Positions 7,886 to 16,788 of a stretch of 61,775 nt of DNA are shown here, piece by piece. Numbering within the stretch: the first letter of the stretch is position 1; the number at the start of each line of letters is the position of its first letter. A model generated the notes under the pieces. The model was not told the DNA's origin and searched no databases. It saw only the letters and a program-made list of their open reading frames with translations. The translations under genes were made by a program, and so were the position numbers. The DNA is from an uncultured bacterium (GTDB lineage: Bacteria > Cyanobacteriota > Vampirovibrionia > Gastranaerophilales > Gastranaerophilaceae): assembly GCA_902765215.1 (NCBI GenBank), contig CACWZA010000009.1, positions 1-61,775 of the forward strand, read 5' to 3'.

Positions 7886-9523
7886 ATGCCGGGGAATGTA
7901 AGCGGATTAAATTTGTATAATGCTGATGCTTTTAAAGCTTTTGGTGAACAGGTTATACAGGATAGTAAAAAAATTTTAAATAAACATGTACAACAGGGTG
8001 CTCCTGCTGACAGCAGTGATGCTGCTGATACGACAGCTTCGGTACAGGCCGAAACCGTTCCTGTTGTTCCGGAAATTGTTGAGGATGAAAATACAGGGCT
8101 TGATGTTACCAGTTTATCAAACAGAGCAGGTTCTGCTCAGAACTCAGCATTAAGCAATATATATGATAATATGCAGGGTATGAGAGCAGGTCTGAACGGT
8201 GATCAGTCCGATTCTTCAGAACTTGGCGATGTTACTAAATATTTGACTGATGAAGAAAATAATAATACTAATGAAAAAATGATGAATCTTCACGGGCAAA
8301 ATCAAAAATTGTATGGTGATAAATATTATCACGGAAGTGCTACTTCCGATAACAGTTTTGAATGGGAAATAAATGATGGTACAAAAGGAATATACACAAA
8401 TAACAGTGTAGATTTAATGTACGGTACAAAAAAATCTGCAACTTATTTAAATGCTTCTTTTGAATTAGGAAAAGAATTTGTTCCTGAAATGGAAATTCCT
8501 ACCGTACCGGAATCTTCTGATGACGAAGATATTAAGGATTTGACTGAAAAAGCAAAACGCAGAGCAGGTACAAGAGATGTTGATGGTTCAGATTACCCTG
8601 ATCCTGAAATACCGACTACACCTCAAAAAACGGAAGCTTCTATTCAGAATGTGAGAAATATAGATGCAGCTCTGCTTCATAACAGAATAGTAAATGTCGG
8701 TAAACAAGAATATGTTGTCGGTGCAGGTGTTGACTGGCACAGTCATGACAATGGTGATACAAGACAATTAACCTTCAGAGGCGGAGTCGGACACGCTGAG
8801 TCAGGATTTGGTGTTACTTTCGATACAACAAGTTATAATGTGGTTGGGCTGGATGAAAAGCGTCACACTATGCGCGATACAAAAGTCAAGGTAGTTGTTT
8901 TGGATAACGAAATAGATGAACATCCGCAGGCAGAAGCACAGGAAAGCGGTATTACTGACATATCTGAATTACCTATTGTTCAAACCAGAAATGATGTTGG
9001 GGTTGAATTCGTTTGTGATGACGGTCGTTTAGGCGGTGATTTATCTTATGTTATCAGTGATGTTGCTTCTCTGAAAAACGGTATATATAACCGTTCTCAA
9101 ATTTATATTAAGGGCGGATATCTTAACGAAACTCAAGAAGCAGATGAACCGGATAAACATAAAATTAAACTCGGTGCTGAATGGAACTATCAACATGTGG
9201 AATCAGACAGAGTACAATTCAATTCAAGTCTGAGTGCGGCTTACTACAATACTGTCCAGTCAGGAAGTTCTCCAAATTATCTTATGGGTATTAAAGGCAG
9301 TGCAAATGCAACAATAGGCCCTAGTCAGATTTCTTTTACAGGTTCAATGGTTAAAACAAATAATACTGATTTCTCTCAACTCTCTTTGAATTACAGGTAT
9401 GCTAAAAAGAACTGGGAATTCGGTGCTGATGCCGGCTATTGTAACTCAAATGTATATGCAGACGGTCAAAAATCAAATACAAAATATTTTAACGCAAATG
9501 TCAATGTGGCATATAAATTCTAA
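7886..9523 (+). CDS. Hypothetical protein with outer-membrane-barrel-like C-terminus
   Basis: A 545-residue protein I do not recognise. Residues 1-110 are polar and Ala/Ser/Asp-rich (MPGNVSGLNLYNADAF), with no Sec signal peptide. Residues about 250-545 are dominated by alternating short strands with Gly/Tyr/Asn turns (KLGAEWNYQHV, SLSAAYYNTV, LSLNYRYAKKNWEFGADAGY). The last residues, NVNVAYKF, end in Phe after alternating hydrophobics, which is the classical BAM recognition signature of outer-membrane barrels. A barrel without an N-terminal export signal is contradictory. Either the N-terminus is unusual, or the fold is a soluble beta-sandwich. TTTGGGGAT precedes the ATG. A terminator follows directly. 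Confidence 0.7.
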   Translation: MPGNVSGLNLYNADAFKAFGEQVIQDSKKILNKHVQQGAPADSSDAADTTASVQAETVPVVPEIVEDENTGLDVTSLSNRAGSAQNSALSNIYDNMQGMRAGLNGDQSDSSELGDVTKYLTDEENNNTNEKMMNLHGQNQKLYGDKYYHGSATSDNSFEWEINDGTKGIYTNNSVDLMYGTKKSATYLNASFELGKEFVPEMEIPTVPESSDDEDIKDLTEKAKRRAGTRDVDGSDYPDPEIPTTPQKTEASIQNVRNIDAALLHNRIVNVGKQEYVVGAGVDWHSHDNGDTRQLTFRGGVGHAESGFGVTFDTTSYNVVGLDEKRHTMRDTKVKVVVLDNEIDEHPQAEAQESGITDISELPIVQTRNDVGVEFVCDDGRLGGDLSYVISDVASLKNGIYNRSQIYIKGGYLNETQEADEPDKHKIKLGAEWNYQHVESDRVQFNSSLSAAYYNTVQSGSSPNYLMGIKGSANATIGPSQISFTGSMVKTNNTDFSQLSLNYRYAKKNWEFGADAGYCNSNVYADGQKSNTKYFNANVNVAYKF

Positions 9524-9540
9524 ATTTTAAACATAAAACA

Positions 9541-9577
9541 AAAAAGGTTCGGTTTATTAAACCGAACCCTTTTTTAT
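9541..9577. terminator. Bidirectional terminator
   Basis: GGTTCGGTTT pairs with AAACCGAACC around a short loop, with an A-run before and a T-run after, between the converging genes at 7886 (+) and pepA (-). Confidence 0.92.
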
Positions 9578-9589
9578 TTATTAAAGTTT

Positions 9590-10984
9590 CTATTTCAAAA
9601 CATATTTAATCATTGCTCTGACACCTGCACCTGTTGAACCTTTAATAAATTCACCCTGTGCTTTGTCAAAGTATGCAACACCTGCAATATCAATGTGTGC
9701 CCATTTTGTATTTTCAACAAATTCTTTTAAGAAAAGACCTGCAGTTGATGCCCCGCCCCAACGGGAGCCGGTGTTTTGCATATCTGCTACATTACTTTTT
9801 AAGCTTTCTTTGTATTCTTCATACATAGGTAATTCCCAGTATCTTTCGCCGCATTCTTTTGCAGTTTCAATAATAGACTTAACAAGTCCGTCATCGTTCC
9901 CTACAATACCTGCTGCCTGATTACCGAGCGCAACCATACAAGCACCTGTCAAAGTCGCAAGGTCAATAATTTCATCAACTCCGAGTTCGTCTGCATAGCA
10001 TAGTGCATCTGCAAGAGTCAGTCTGCCTTCTGCATCCGTGTTATCAACTTCAATAGTTTTGCCGTTTTTAGCCGTAAGAATATCCCCGGGTTTGTATGCA
10101 GAGCATCCCGGCATGTTTTCGCACGCTGCTATGATACCGTGAACTTCTACATCAGGTGCGATTTCTTTTATTGCACTCATTACCCCGATAACGCATGCTG
10201 CGCCTGACATATCGTCTTTCATAGTTAACATTGATGCTGCAGGTTTAATATCTAACCCGCCGCTATCGAAACAAATACCTTTACCGATAATGGCAATTTT
10301 CTTTCTCGGGTTAGGGGTTGAATATTTCATGTGGATAAATTTAGGCGGTTCAGCACTTCCGCGGCCTACCGCTAAATATGCGCCCATTCCCATTTTTTCG
10401 CAGTCTTTTTTATCATAAATTTTTGTATCCAGTTTTAAATCTTTTGCGATTTCTGCCAGTTTAGTCGGGGTTGCATATTGTGCAGGTTCGTTTGCCAAAT
10501 CTCTTGAAACCTTCATTGCTTTTGTGATTTTTTCGGCAAATCTTATTGCTCCTTCGTCAGCATTTACATATACTGTTTCTACATGTTTATCTTTTTTTGT
10601 TTTGTATTTGTCAAAAGTATAATCAGCAATACCTACACCATAGGTAAACTGTTCTGCCCAGTTAAAATCAAGCCCTGTGTATTCAAAAGTGACTGTTTTT
10701 GCTTCCATCTGGATGGCTTTTTTAATCACTTTTCCTGTTGCCTGTCTTAATTTATCAGGAGTAAATTCGTCTTTTTTACCAAAACCGATAACTAAAATTT
10801 TTCTTGCTTTTTGTTGACCGTAAGTTGGTAAAAGATAAGTTTCTCCAAATTTACCTTCAAATTTGTCTTCTTCTATTGCGTACTTGTTTGCGAGCTCCTG
10901 CGTTGTTTTTTCGCCTTCAAAAAGGTTAACCGCAAGGATATCACATTCTTGATTTTGTAAATCAGAAATAATTTTAATTTCCAT
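9590..10984 (-). CDS. pepA: Leucyl aminopeptidase (M17)
   Basis: A 464-residue cytosolic dinuclear-metal aminopeptidase that removes N-terminal residues from peptides. The C-terminal catalytic domain has the complete M17 signature: Lys235 and Asp240 in GKGICFDSGG, Lys247, Asp258 in KDDMSGAA, and NTDAEGRLTLADA with Asp317, Glu319 and Arg321. The N-terminal 150 residues are the variable macro-like domain. The ATG is preceded by AAGGAG at a good distance. It is probably the last gene of the minus-strand run or a separate unit, with about 95 bases to the next gene upstream. Confidence 0.96.
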   Translation of the reverse strand: MEIKIISDLQNQECDILAVNLFEGEKTTQELANKYAIEEDKFEGKFGETYLLPTYGQQKARKILVIGFGKKDEFTPDKLRQATGKVIKKAIQMEAKTVTFEYTGLDFNWAEQFTYGVGIADYTFDKYKTKKDKHVETVYVNADEGAIRFAEKITKAMKVSRDLANEPAQYATPTKLAEIAKDLKLDTKIYDKKDCEKMGMGAYLAVGRGSAEPPKFIHMKYSTPNPRKKIAIIGKGICFDSGGLDIKPAASMLTMKDDMSGAACVIGVMSAIKEIAPDVEVHGIIAACENMPGCSAYKPGDILTAKNGKTIEVDNTDAEGRLTLADALCYADELGVDEIIDLATLTGACMVALGNQAAGIVGNDDGLVKSIIETAKECGERYWELPMYEEYKESLKSNVADMQNTGSRWGGASTAGLFLKEFVENTKWAHIDIAGVAYFDKAQGEFIKGSTGAGVRAMIKYVLK

Positions 10985-11078
10985 ATTTATTTCTCCTTAT
11001 CTCTTTCGGACTTTTCATACAAATTATAAGCCAATTAAATAAAATTTGCACTATACAAGTATATGATATTCTTGGAAA

Positions 11079-11285
11079 TTACAAATTATATTTGCCTCTC
11101 ATTGTTTGGATAAAGTTTCTGACTGAACGGTCATAAGTCCTTTCTCCCGCAGCGGTGAAGAAACATCCCGGAATTTCGTCATTCTCTCTGTGATGTCTGA
11201 CACAATCGCAGCATACCCCTCTGTTTCCGCAGGAGGTATAGGTGCAGCTGCACCCTATTTTATTTTCTTCTCTTTTACATTCCAT
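11079..11285 (-). CDS. Small cysteine-rich protein, DUF6485-like
   Basis: A 68-residue protein with eight cysteines, most in the first 41 residues: C3, then CSCTYTSCGNRGVCCDC, then RHHRENDEIPGCFF. This spacing of Cys with a following HH and Pro-Gly-Cys-Phe-Phe matches the small zinc-ribbon-like proteins annotated as DUF6485 in anaerobes. The family name is from memory. The likely role is metal binding, with function unknown. It sits between queH and pepA on the same strand. Confidence 0.75.
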   Translation of the reverse strand: MECKREENKIGCSCTYTSCGNRGVCCDCVRHHRENDEIPGCFFTAAGERTYDRSVRNFIQTMRGKYNL

Positions 11286-11344
11286 TCTTATTTTCCTTTC
11301 TAATCTTTGACTTATGATTTATTTATTCATTTACCCCTTTACCC

Positions 11345-11884
11345 CTACCTCTTTGCGTATATGCAGCCGCAGTAGTTCTGGCGGTAGAGGTTTAATTCTT
11401 TTGATATTTTATTCGTTTTTAAGAATCCGTCTTTTTTCTTAAAATCTATTCCTAAAAATTTGAGTCCGTATTCTTTCCCGACAGTTTCCCCAACCATACA
11501 AAGGTTTTTAAAATTCTTATGCGGACTGATAATCATTGAGGTTGTAAATAAATTAATCCCTAATTCTTTTGCTTTTTCGGCAGTTTCTTTCAGCCTTAGT
11601 TCAAAACATTTTATACATCTTGCTCCGCCCTCAGGTTCGTTTTCCAGTCCTTTTACATAATCAAGAAAGATCTGTGGGGTATAAGGTTCAACGATAAGTT
11701 CAACCCCGAAATGTTTACACAATGTTTTTTCTGCCTCTAATCTTTTTTTATATTCTTCTTCTGTATCAAAGTTGTTGTTGCAAAAATAAACAGTAACATC
11801 ATAGCCCATCTCTTTTAATAAAGTTATGGGATATCCCGAACATATTGCACAGCAGGCATGTAGTAAAAGTTTCTTGTTTTCCAT
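11345..11884 (-). CDS. queH: Epoxyqueuosine reductase QueH
   Basis: A 179-residue QueH (formerly DUF208), which performs the last reduction in queuosine tRNA modification, converting epoxyqueuosine to queuosine at the wobble base of GUN anticodons. It is the cobalamin-independent alternative to QueG. The expected cysteines are present: Cys11-Cys12-x2-Cys15 in LHACCAICSG, Cys90 and Cys93 in GGARCIKCFELRL, and Cys172/Cys174 in YCGCIYAKR, which serve the iron-sulfur cluster and redox pair. Its start overlaps the stop of the upstream VKOR-DsbA gene (TAATG), so the two are translationally coupled. No other queuosine genes are nearby. Confidence 0.93.
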   Translation of the reverse strand: MENKKLLLHACCAICSGYPITLLKEMGYDVTVYFCNNNFDTEEEYKKRLEAEKTLCKHFGVELIVEPYTPQIFLDYVKGLENEPEGGARCIKCFELRLKETAEKAKELGINLFTTSMIISPHKNFKNLCMVGETVGKEYGLKFLGIDFKKKDGFLKTNKISKELNLYRQNYCGCIYAKR

Positions 11885-13059
11885 TATTTAGTATTTCTTT
11901 TTACAATATCTTTTAACTCGAAATATGCTTTTGCACCGAAGTATCGGTTATTATTAATTATAATATTTGGCGTTCCGTCAAGCCCCAGAGCAATTGCCTC
12001 ATCTATTTCTTTTCTTATTCTATCATGAGTTTTTTGTGATTTTATATCTTGTTTAAATTTATCAATATCAAGATTTAATTCTTTTGCAAGTTTTATTCCT
12101 TCTTCATCATTTTCAGGGTGTCTTTCATAAAGCAGATTTGCCATTCCCCAATAGTTCCCCTGATTTTCGGCAGCGATTGAATATCTTGCCATTCTGCAGG
12201 CTCCGTTGTGCATTTGGTGTTCAAGATATTTGTTGCACTCGGTATCGAGCGGGAAATTGTGATGTATGATTAAAATGTTTTTATTTTCTCTTACAAGTTT
12301 GTGGAGCATAATGTTATACGAGTAACAAATCGGACATACAAAATCCGAGTATAAATTTATCTTAATTTTTCCGTCGGGATTTCCTAAAATATTTCCGTTA
12401 ATTTTATACGGATTTTTCTTCATCAGCATATAATGTTTAATTGACTGTTTTCTTGATGCGAACGGCATTTCCAGAGTTGTGTAACTCAAAAATAATCCGC
12501 CAAGAATTATTGCAATAATAAACGGAATTTTTGCTTCTTTTACCCCTGAAATAAAATCAAAAAAACTGTCTTTAAAACTTTTTATTAATCCGCCGTTTTT
12601 AAAATCGGTTGCAGTAATTCCTATCCCTAAATTTATAAAATAAGTTACAAAACAAAGGACACAAATTTTATGCAGTTGAAATATGCTTATTATTGCTAAA
12701 ATTATTGAAATAAAAAAGGAAATTATACCCAGCGCAGATATGTATGAACAGGGGTTTTTGAATACTTTTAAAAACCAAAAAATTTCGTAATTTTTTATCT
12801 TAATTTTTGATAATTTTTCAACATTTAACAGCATTAAAATAAAGAAGTATAAAAAGAATCCCCAGTAGGTCAGAGGTACTCCCAAAAATACCGCCTTTGA
12901 GGTTTGGGCAACTCCGTCGCAATCGACAAAACTGTTCATACTGCAAAAACTCGGTTCTGCATAAGGATTGTAATTTGACTGGTAGTATACTATTGCAAGT
13001 TCGATGCAGCAGAGTATTCCTAATATTGTCAGTGCGTTTAAAATTTGTTTTTTACTCAA
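11884..13059 (-). CDS. VKOR-DsbA fusion, disulfide-forming membrane protein
   Basis: A 391-residue fusion. Residues 1-195 are a vitamin K epoxide reductase (VKOR) membrane domain with about five helices, the loop cysteines Cys39 and Cys47, and the quinone-side CxxC at Cys133/Cys136 (KICVLC). Residues 215-391 are a DsbA-like thioredoxin domain with Cys242-Pro-Ile-Cys245 and a cis-proline loop GTPNIII. In this arrangement the periplasmic DsbA domain oxidises substrates and the VKOR domain passes electrons to quinone, replacing DsbB. VKOR instead of DsbB is typical of cyanobacterial relatives. It overlaps queH by one base. AGAGGAAAC lies before the ATG. Confidence 0.92.
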   Translation of the reverse strand: MSKKQILNALTILGILCCIELAIVYYQSNYNPYAEPSFCSMNSFVDCDGVAQTSKAVFLGVPLTYWGFFLYFFILMLLNVEKLSKIKIKNYEIFWFLKVFKNPCSYISALGIISFFISIILAIISIFQLHKICVLCFVTYFINLGIGITATDFKNGGLIKSFKDSFFDFISGVKEAKIPFIIAIILGGLFLSYTTLEMPFASRKQSIKHYMLMKKNPYKINGNILGNPDGKIKINLYSDFVCPICYSYNIMLHKLVRENKNILIIHHNFPLDTECNKYLEHQMHNGACRMARYSIAAENQGNYWGMANLLYERHPENDEEGIKLAKELNLDIDKFKQDIKSQKTHDRIRKEIDEAIALGLDGTPNIIINNNRYFGAKAYFELKDIVKRNTK

Positions 13060-13091
13060 AGCAGTTTCCTCTTATATAAATAAGGGTAATA

Positions 13092-13853
13092 CTAATATTG
13101 GTTAAAATCAATCGGAATTTTAAAACAAAATGTTGTGCTGTTTTCATCCCCTGAATTAACCGTAATATTTCCTTTGTGCGCTACTATTATATTTTTACAA
13201 AGGGCAAGTCCTATCCCGAGCCCGATTTCTCTTTTGCTTTTATTTTTTGATACCTGCGTAAAAATCTCAAAAACTTTTTCCCTGTCATCTTCCTGTATCC
13301 CTTCTCCGTAATCGGTTATTTCAAAACAAAAATTGTTATCTTCAAGATAGGTTATTATTTCGATGGGCGAATTATCGCTGTTGTATTTTATTGCGTTCGT
13401 TATAAGATTATAAATTACCTGTTTGAATCTTGTATAATCTGCGCATATTGTTGAATCTATCAGGGTAAAATTTATCATTTGCGAATTAAATTCTGATATT
13501 ATTTCTGTTATTGTATCTTTCGTATTAAATATGCTGTAAGATAGCTCTATATTTCTATCTTGTAAATTCGAAACGTCAATCATATTCTGAATGAGCGCCA
13601 ACATAAAATGCGAACTTTTTAAGATATTTCCCATATAATTTCTGAGCTTAATATCCTCTGTTTTGTATTTGAAAAGTTCCCCAAACCCAATTATTGAATT
13701 TAGCGGAGTTTTTATTTCGTGAGCAAGTTTTGTTATGAGAATTTTTACTGTATCCCAAATCTCTTTTTTCTCATTTTTGAGCAGGTTATTTTCAGACTGT
13801 AACTCTTTTACTTTTTCAGCCAGCTCTTTTTTAGATAGTGTGTTTAATTCCAT
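13092..13853 (-). CDS. Soluble sensor histidine kinase without sensor domain
   Basis: A 253-residue kinase made of an N-terminal coiled coil (about 5-35), a HisKA dimerisation domain with phospho-acceptor His45 in LAHEIKTPLN, and a HATPase domain. The HATPase has the N-box (NLITNAIKYN), the G1 box (DYGEGIQ) and the G2 box (GLGIGLALCK). No membrane helix, PAS, GAF or other input domain is present. No response regulator gene is beside it, so partner and signal are unknown. The coiled coil may link it to another sensor. It lies 32 bases upstream of the VKOR-DsbA gene on the same strand and could share its transcript. Confidence 0.92.
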   Translation of the reverse strand: MELNTLSKKELAEKVKELQSENNLLKNEKKEIWDTVKILITKLAHEIKTPLNSIIGFGELFKYKTEDIKLRNYMGNILKSSHFMLALIQNMIDVSNLQDRNIELSYSIFNTKDTITEIISEFNSQMINFTLIDSTICADYTRFKQVIYNLITNAIKYNSDNSPIEIITYLEDNNFCFEITDYGEGIQEDDREKVFEIFTQVSKNKSKREIGLGIGLALCKNIIVAHKGNITVNSGDENSTTFCFKIPIDFNQY

Positions 13854-13908
13854 TGTATGATAATAACTTAAGCATACTTAAATTTTTATTGGCCATAAGG
13901 CTATAAAT

Positions 13909-14892
13909 TTATTCAAAGTTATTTCGTATTTGTTTTGCTGCTTCAATTCCGAGGGTAACTCCGCCTGCGGCAACCCCTGCCAGTGCCGCATAAGTTCCCC
14001 ATGCTTTTGTGTAATTTTTCATCAGATTTTTCATAATATTGCGGTCTAAATGTTTGCCCGCCTTCATCAGCCCTCTGACGCTTGCAAGTCCTTCTTCTGT
14101 AAGCATAGGAAGGTAACCTGTAAATGTTATTGCTCCTGCGTGGTTTGATATAAAATCGAGTGTCTTTTCTGTCATACTTTTTTCAGTTTGCGGTTTTTTG
14201 TCGTCAACTTTGTGAAAAAGTCCTACGGCTAATGCAACAGGTACGAAAACAGAAACTCCGTGAGGGGTTATAACTCTCAGTTTTTGCAATCCTTTTGTAA
14301 ACGCATTTCCGTTTTTGTTCATTGCGTGACCGAGTTCGTGATAAACCGTTGAAAACAGATTTTTAGAGTTTACGACTACTTCATTTACATCTGTAAAGAA
14401 GGCTGCGTTTGATCCGTGCTTAAAGGTTTCATAATAGTTTTCCCGCAACCTTTTCCCGTAAGAATTATTGAACTTCGCCGTTTTTGCAATAATTTCTTTA
14501 AGGTGAGATAAACTTTCTTTTGTATCGTCTATATAATTTATTTTTACACCCTTGTTTTTTAATCCTGTTTCTTCCAGTATTTTGCCCGCAATCTCTTTTG
14601 TATGTTCAAGTGTATCGGCTTCCGGTATAAATTCAATCATTGATTTTGCCGCATCTTTAGCCTCTCTTGGCGTGATTTTATGGAGTTCGTCAAATAAACA
14701 GTATGCAGGAGCGGCGAGCCCTATGCCTAATCCGACGGCATTTGCTGTTCCGCGTCTTATCATACTCGGTTTTGATTCAGGTTTCTGATTGATTTCCCGA
14801 ATATAAGGCTGAGTTTTTTGGACAGAATATGAATGCACATTCTGCCTGAACTGCCGAAGGTTTTCACCTACATCTGTTACACTCGAAACCAT
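13909..14892 (-). CDS. Putative HExxH zinc metalloprotease with membrane-spanning segments
   Basis: A 327-residue protein. Residues 180-192 contain STVYHELGHAMN, an HExxH zinc site (His185, Glu186, His189). A downstream acidic candidate for the third ligand is Glu266 or Glu267 in MLTEEGLASV, as in gluzincins. Hydrophobic, Gly/Ala-rich segments occur at about 49-66 (TANAVGLGIGLAAPAYCL), 209-226 and 296-315. The protein may therefore be membrane-associated with the protease site on one face. The N-terminal 40 residues are polar. It is not one of the standard families I can name (not FtsH, HtpX or RseP). Function is unknown. Confidence 0.65.
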   Translation of the reverse strand: MVSSVTDVGENLRQFRQNVHSYSVQKTQPYIREINQKPESKPSMIRRGTANAVGLGIGLAAPAYCLFDELHKITPREAKDAAKSMIEFIPEADTLEHTKEIAGKILEETGLKNKGVKINYIDDTKESLSHLKEIIAKTAKFNNSYGKRLRENYYETFKHGSNAAFFTDVNEVVVNSKNLFSTVYHELGHAMNKNGNAFTKGLQKLRVITPHGVSVFVPVALAVGLFHKVDDKKPQTEKSMTEKTLDFISNHAGAITFTGYLPMLTEEGLASVRGLMKAGKHLDRNIMKNLMKNYTKAWGTYAALAGVAAGGVTLGIEAAKQIRNNFE

Positions 14893-14999
14893 ACACGTCC
14901 TTTATTGCAATAACATACTTGTTTAAAGGATTGGAACAGTATATTTTGCTACTTTGTGAAGAAAGTTTTACACTCTTTATAATTTTGAAAAAGCCGGTT

Positions 15000-16010
15000 T
15001 TATACCTGCATTTCTTTTTCAAAACCGAATAAAGAACTAACAGACTCATCATCGTGTATACGGGAGATTGCCTGTGCTAAAAGCGGTGCAACCGAAAGCT
15101 GAGTTACATTAGAAGGTAAATCTTCTTTATTCCAAGGGATAGTATTTGTAACTATACATTCTTCAATTGGAGCATTTTGTATTCTTTCTTTTGCAGGGCC
15201 TGAAAATACTGCGTGAGTTGCAGCAACATAAATTGCTTTTGCACCGTGGTTTTTGAGCAGTTTTGCAGCCTCTGTAATTGTTCCGGCAGTATCAATTATG
15301 TCGTCAAACATCAGACAAACTTTGCCTTCAACATCACCAATTATGTGAGCGGCAATAGCTTCGTTATGTTTATCACGTCTTTTATCAATAATTGCCATAG
15401 GGCATCCAAGATGTTTTGCAAAAACTCTTGTTCTTTTTACCCCGCCTGTGTCAGGGCTGACAGCCACCATATTATCGATAGATATATTTAAATTTTTAAT
15501 ATAGTCGGTAATGATAGGTGTTGCATAAATGTGGTCAACAAGAATGTTGAAAAATCCCTGAACCTGACCTGTGTGCAAGTCCATAGCGAGAACTCTGTCT
15601 GTACCTGCTGTTGTTAACAGGTCAGCAACTAACTTTGCGGTAATAGCTTCTCTGCCTGATGTTTTTCTGTCTTGTCTTGCATAACCATAGTAAGGAATTA
15701 CGGTTGTAATTGTTTTTGCACTTGCTCTTTTGAAGGCATCAATTATGATAAGTAATTCCATCAAATTTTCGTTTACGGGGTTGCATAAAGGCTGGATAAT
15801 GAAGACGTCATCCCCTCTGACACTTTCTTTTACCTGAACATAGATTTCTCCGTCTGCAAAGTTCTTAACAACCATTGGTCCTACAGTCGTTCCAAGATGG
15901 TCTGCTATTTCCTGAGCGAGTTTGGGGTTTGATCTGCCTGCAAACAGTTTAATATCGTGAGTTGGATTAACCGCTCTTTCCAACGATGGATACGTCATTT
16001 CAAGTACCAT
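15000..16010 (-). CDS. prs: Ribose-phosphate pyrophosphokinase (PRPP synthetase)
   Basis: PRPP synthetase makes 5-phosphoribosyl diphosphate from ribose 5-phosphate and ATP for nucleotide, His and Trp synthesis. Visible signatures are KLFAGRSNPKLA, the FADGEIYV substrate segment, the flexible loop YYGYARQDRK, the MDLHTGQVQGFF segment and the PRPP loop CLMFDDIIDTAGT. The open frame begins at TTG 16034. I place the start at ATG 16010 because AAAGGGAT lies just upstream and the family begins close to this point, giving 336 residues. The gene is long by only a few residues compared with the usual 310-330. It is monocistronic as far as can be seen. Confidence 0.95.
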   Translation of the reverse strand: MVLEMTYPSLERAVNPTHDIKLFAGRSNPKLAQEIADHLGTTVGPMVVKNFADGEIYVQVKESVRGDDVFIIQPLCNPVNENLMELLIIIDAFKRASAKTITTVIPYYGYARQDRKTSGREAITAKLVADLLTTAGTDRVLAMDLHTGQVQGFFNILVDHIYATPIITDYIKNLNISIDNMVAVSPDTGGVKRTRVFAKHLGCPMAIIDKRRDKHNEAIAAHIIGDVEGKVCLMFDDIIDTAGTITEAAKLLKNHGAKAIYVAATHAVFSGPAKERIQNAPIEECIVTNTIPWNKEDLPSNVTQLSVAPLLAQAISRIHDDESVSSLFGFEKEMQV

Positions 16011-16196
16011 TTTTATCCCTTTCATTTCCGCCAAATATAAATCGATTTACAGGTAATATTGTAATACCAAAGTAACCTGTGTGTCATGGGTTTATAACAA
16101 AATGTTAAGGGATAAATGTAAATTTATTATACAAAAAATCGCATATTTTTATTCCCCATGCGGGCAAAATTATTTTTTAGGGTTTTTATTTAGAGC

Positions 16197-16757
16197 ATGG
16201 ACTCAATAAATTTTACTGCGAATCGTATTAAAAGTGTTAATATACCAAAAAAATTTTATAAAAGGTACATTCCTTCAAGTGTATCGCTTGTTGAAATGGA
16301 TGTATTGAACAAAAACGATATAAATACAATTTACCAAACTACTCAAAAATGGGATTCTACATTTACTGTGTTTACCTATGATGATATGAGAAAAGTTTTA
16401 GATAAAAAACAGTTGATTCCATATCTGCATGTTTATGCGCTGACTACCCAAAAGTCAGGTTTTGACAAACTTAAAACAAAGAATATACTTGGTGTTGCTG
16501 AGGTAGTTGAAAATTATAATGACGGAAATAAAGTCGAGGTATTACAGACAAAACCTTTATATATAAAAAGCAGTGAAAATAAAAAACCGAAGTTCAAACA
16601 TATAGGGAAAGCTTTGATATCGTATGTAAAAGAAAAATTTTCCAATAAGCCGTTATACCTTAATCCGGCGAGGTCTGCGGTTCAGTTTTATGAAAAGCAG
16701 GGCTTTAAAAATATGCCGGAAAAAAATAATGTCTTCTGGATTCCCCCTAAAAGTTGA
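16197..16757 (+). CDS. GNAT-like acetyltransferase (putative)
   Basis: A 186-residue protein whose C-terminal half suggests an N-acetyltransferase fold. A basic KPKFKHIGKALISYVKE segment resembles the acetyl-CoA pyrophosphate loop and helix of motif A. AVQFYEKQGFKNMP is the typical motif B ending (xxFYEKxGF). The N-terminal half (MDSINFTANRIKSV) is unlike standard GNATs and no acceptor-specific feature is visible. It lies 31 bases upstream of recN on the same strand, so the two may be co-transcribed. The enzyme class is moderately supported. The substrate is unknown. Confidence 0.6.
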   Translation: MDSINFTANRIKSVNIPKKFYKRYIPSSVSLVEMDVLNKNDINTIYQTTQKWDSTFTVFTYDDMRKVLDKKQLIPYLHVYALTTQKSGFDKLKTKNILGVAEVVENYNDGNKVEVLQTKPLYIKSSENKKPKFKHIGKALISYVKEKFSNKPLYLNPARSAVQFYEKQGFKNMPEKNNVFWIPPKS

Positions 16758-16788
16758 AACTATTTTAATTTTAGTGTAATTTAAGATT

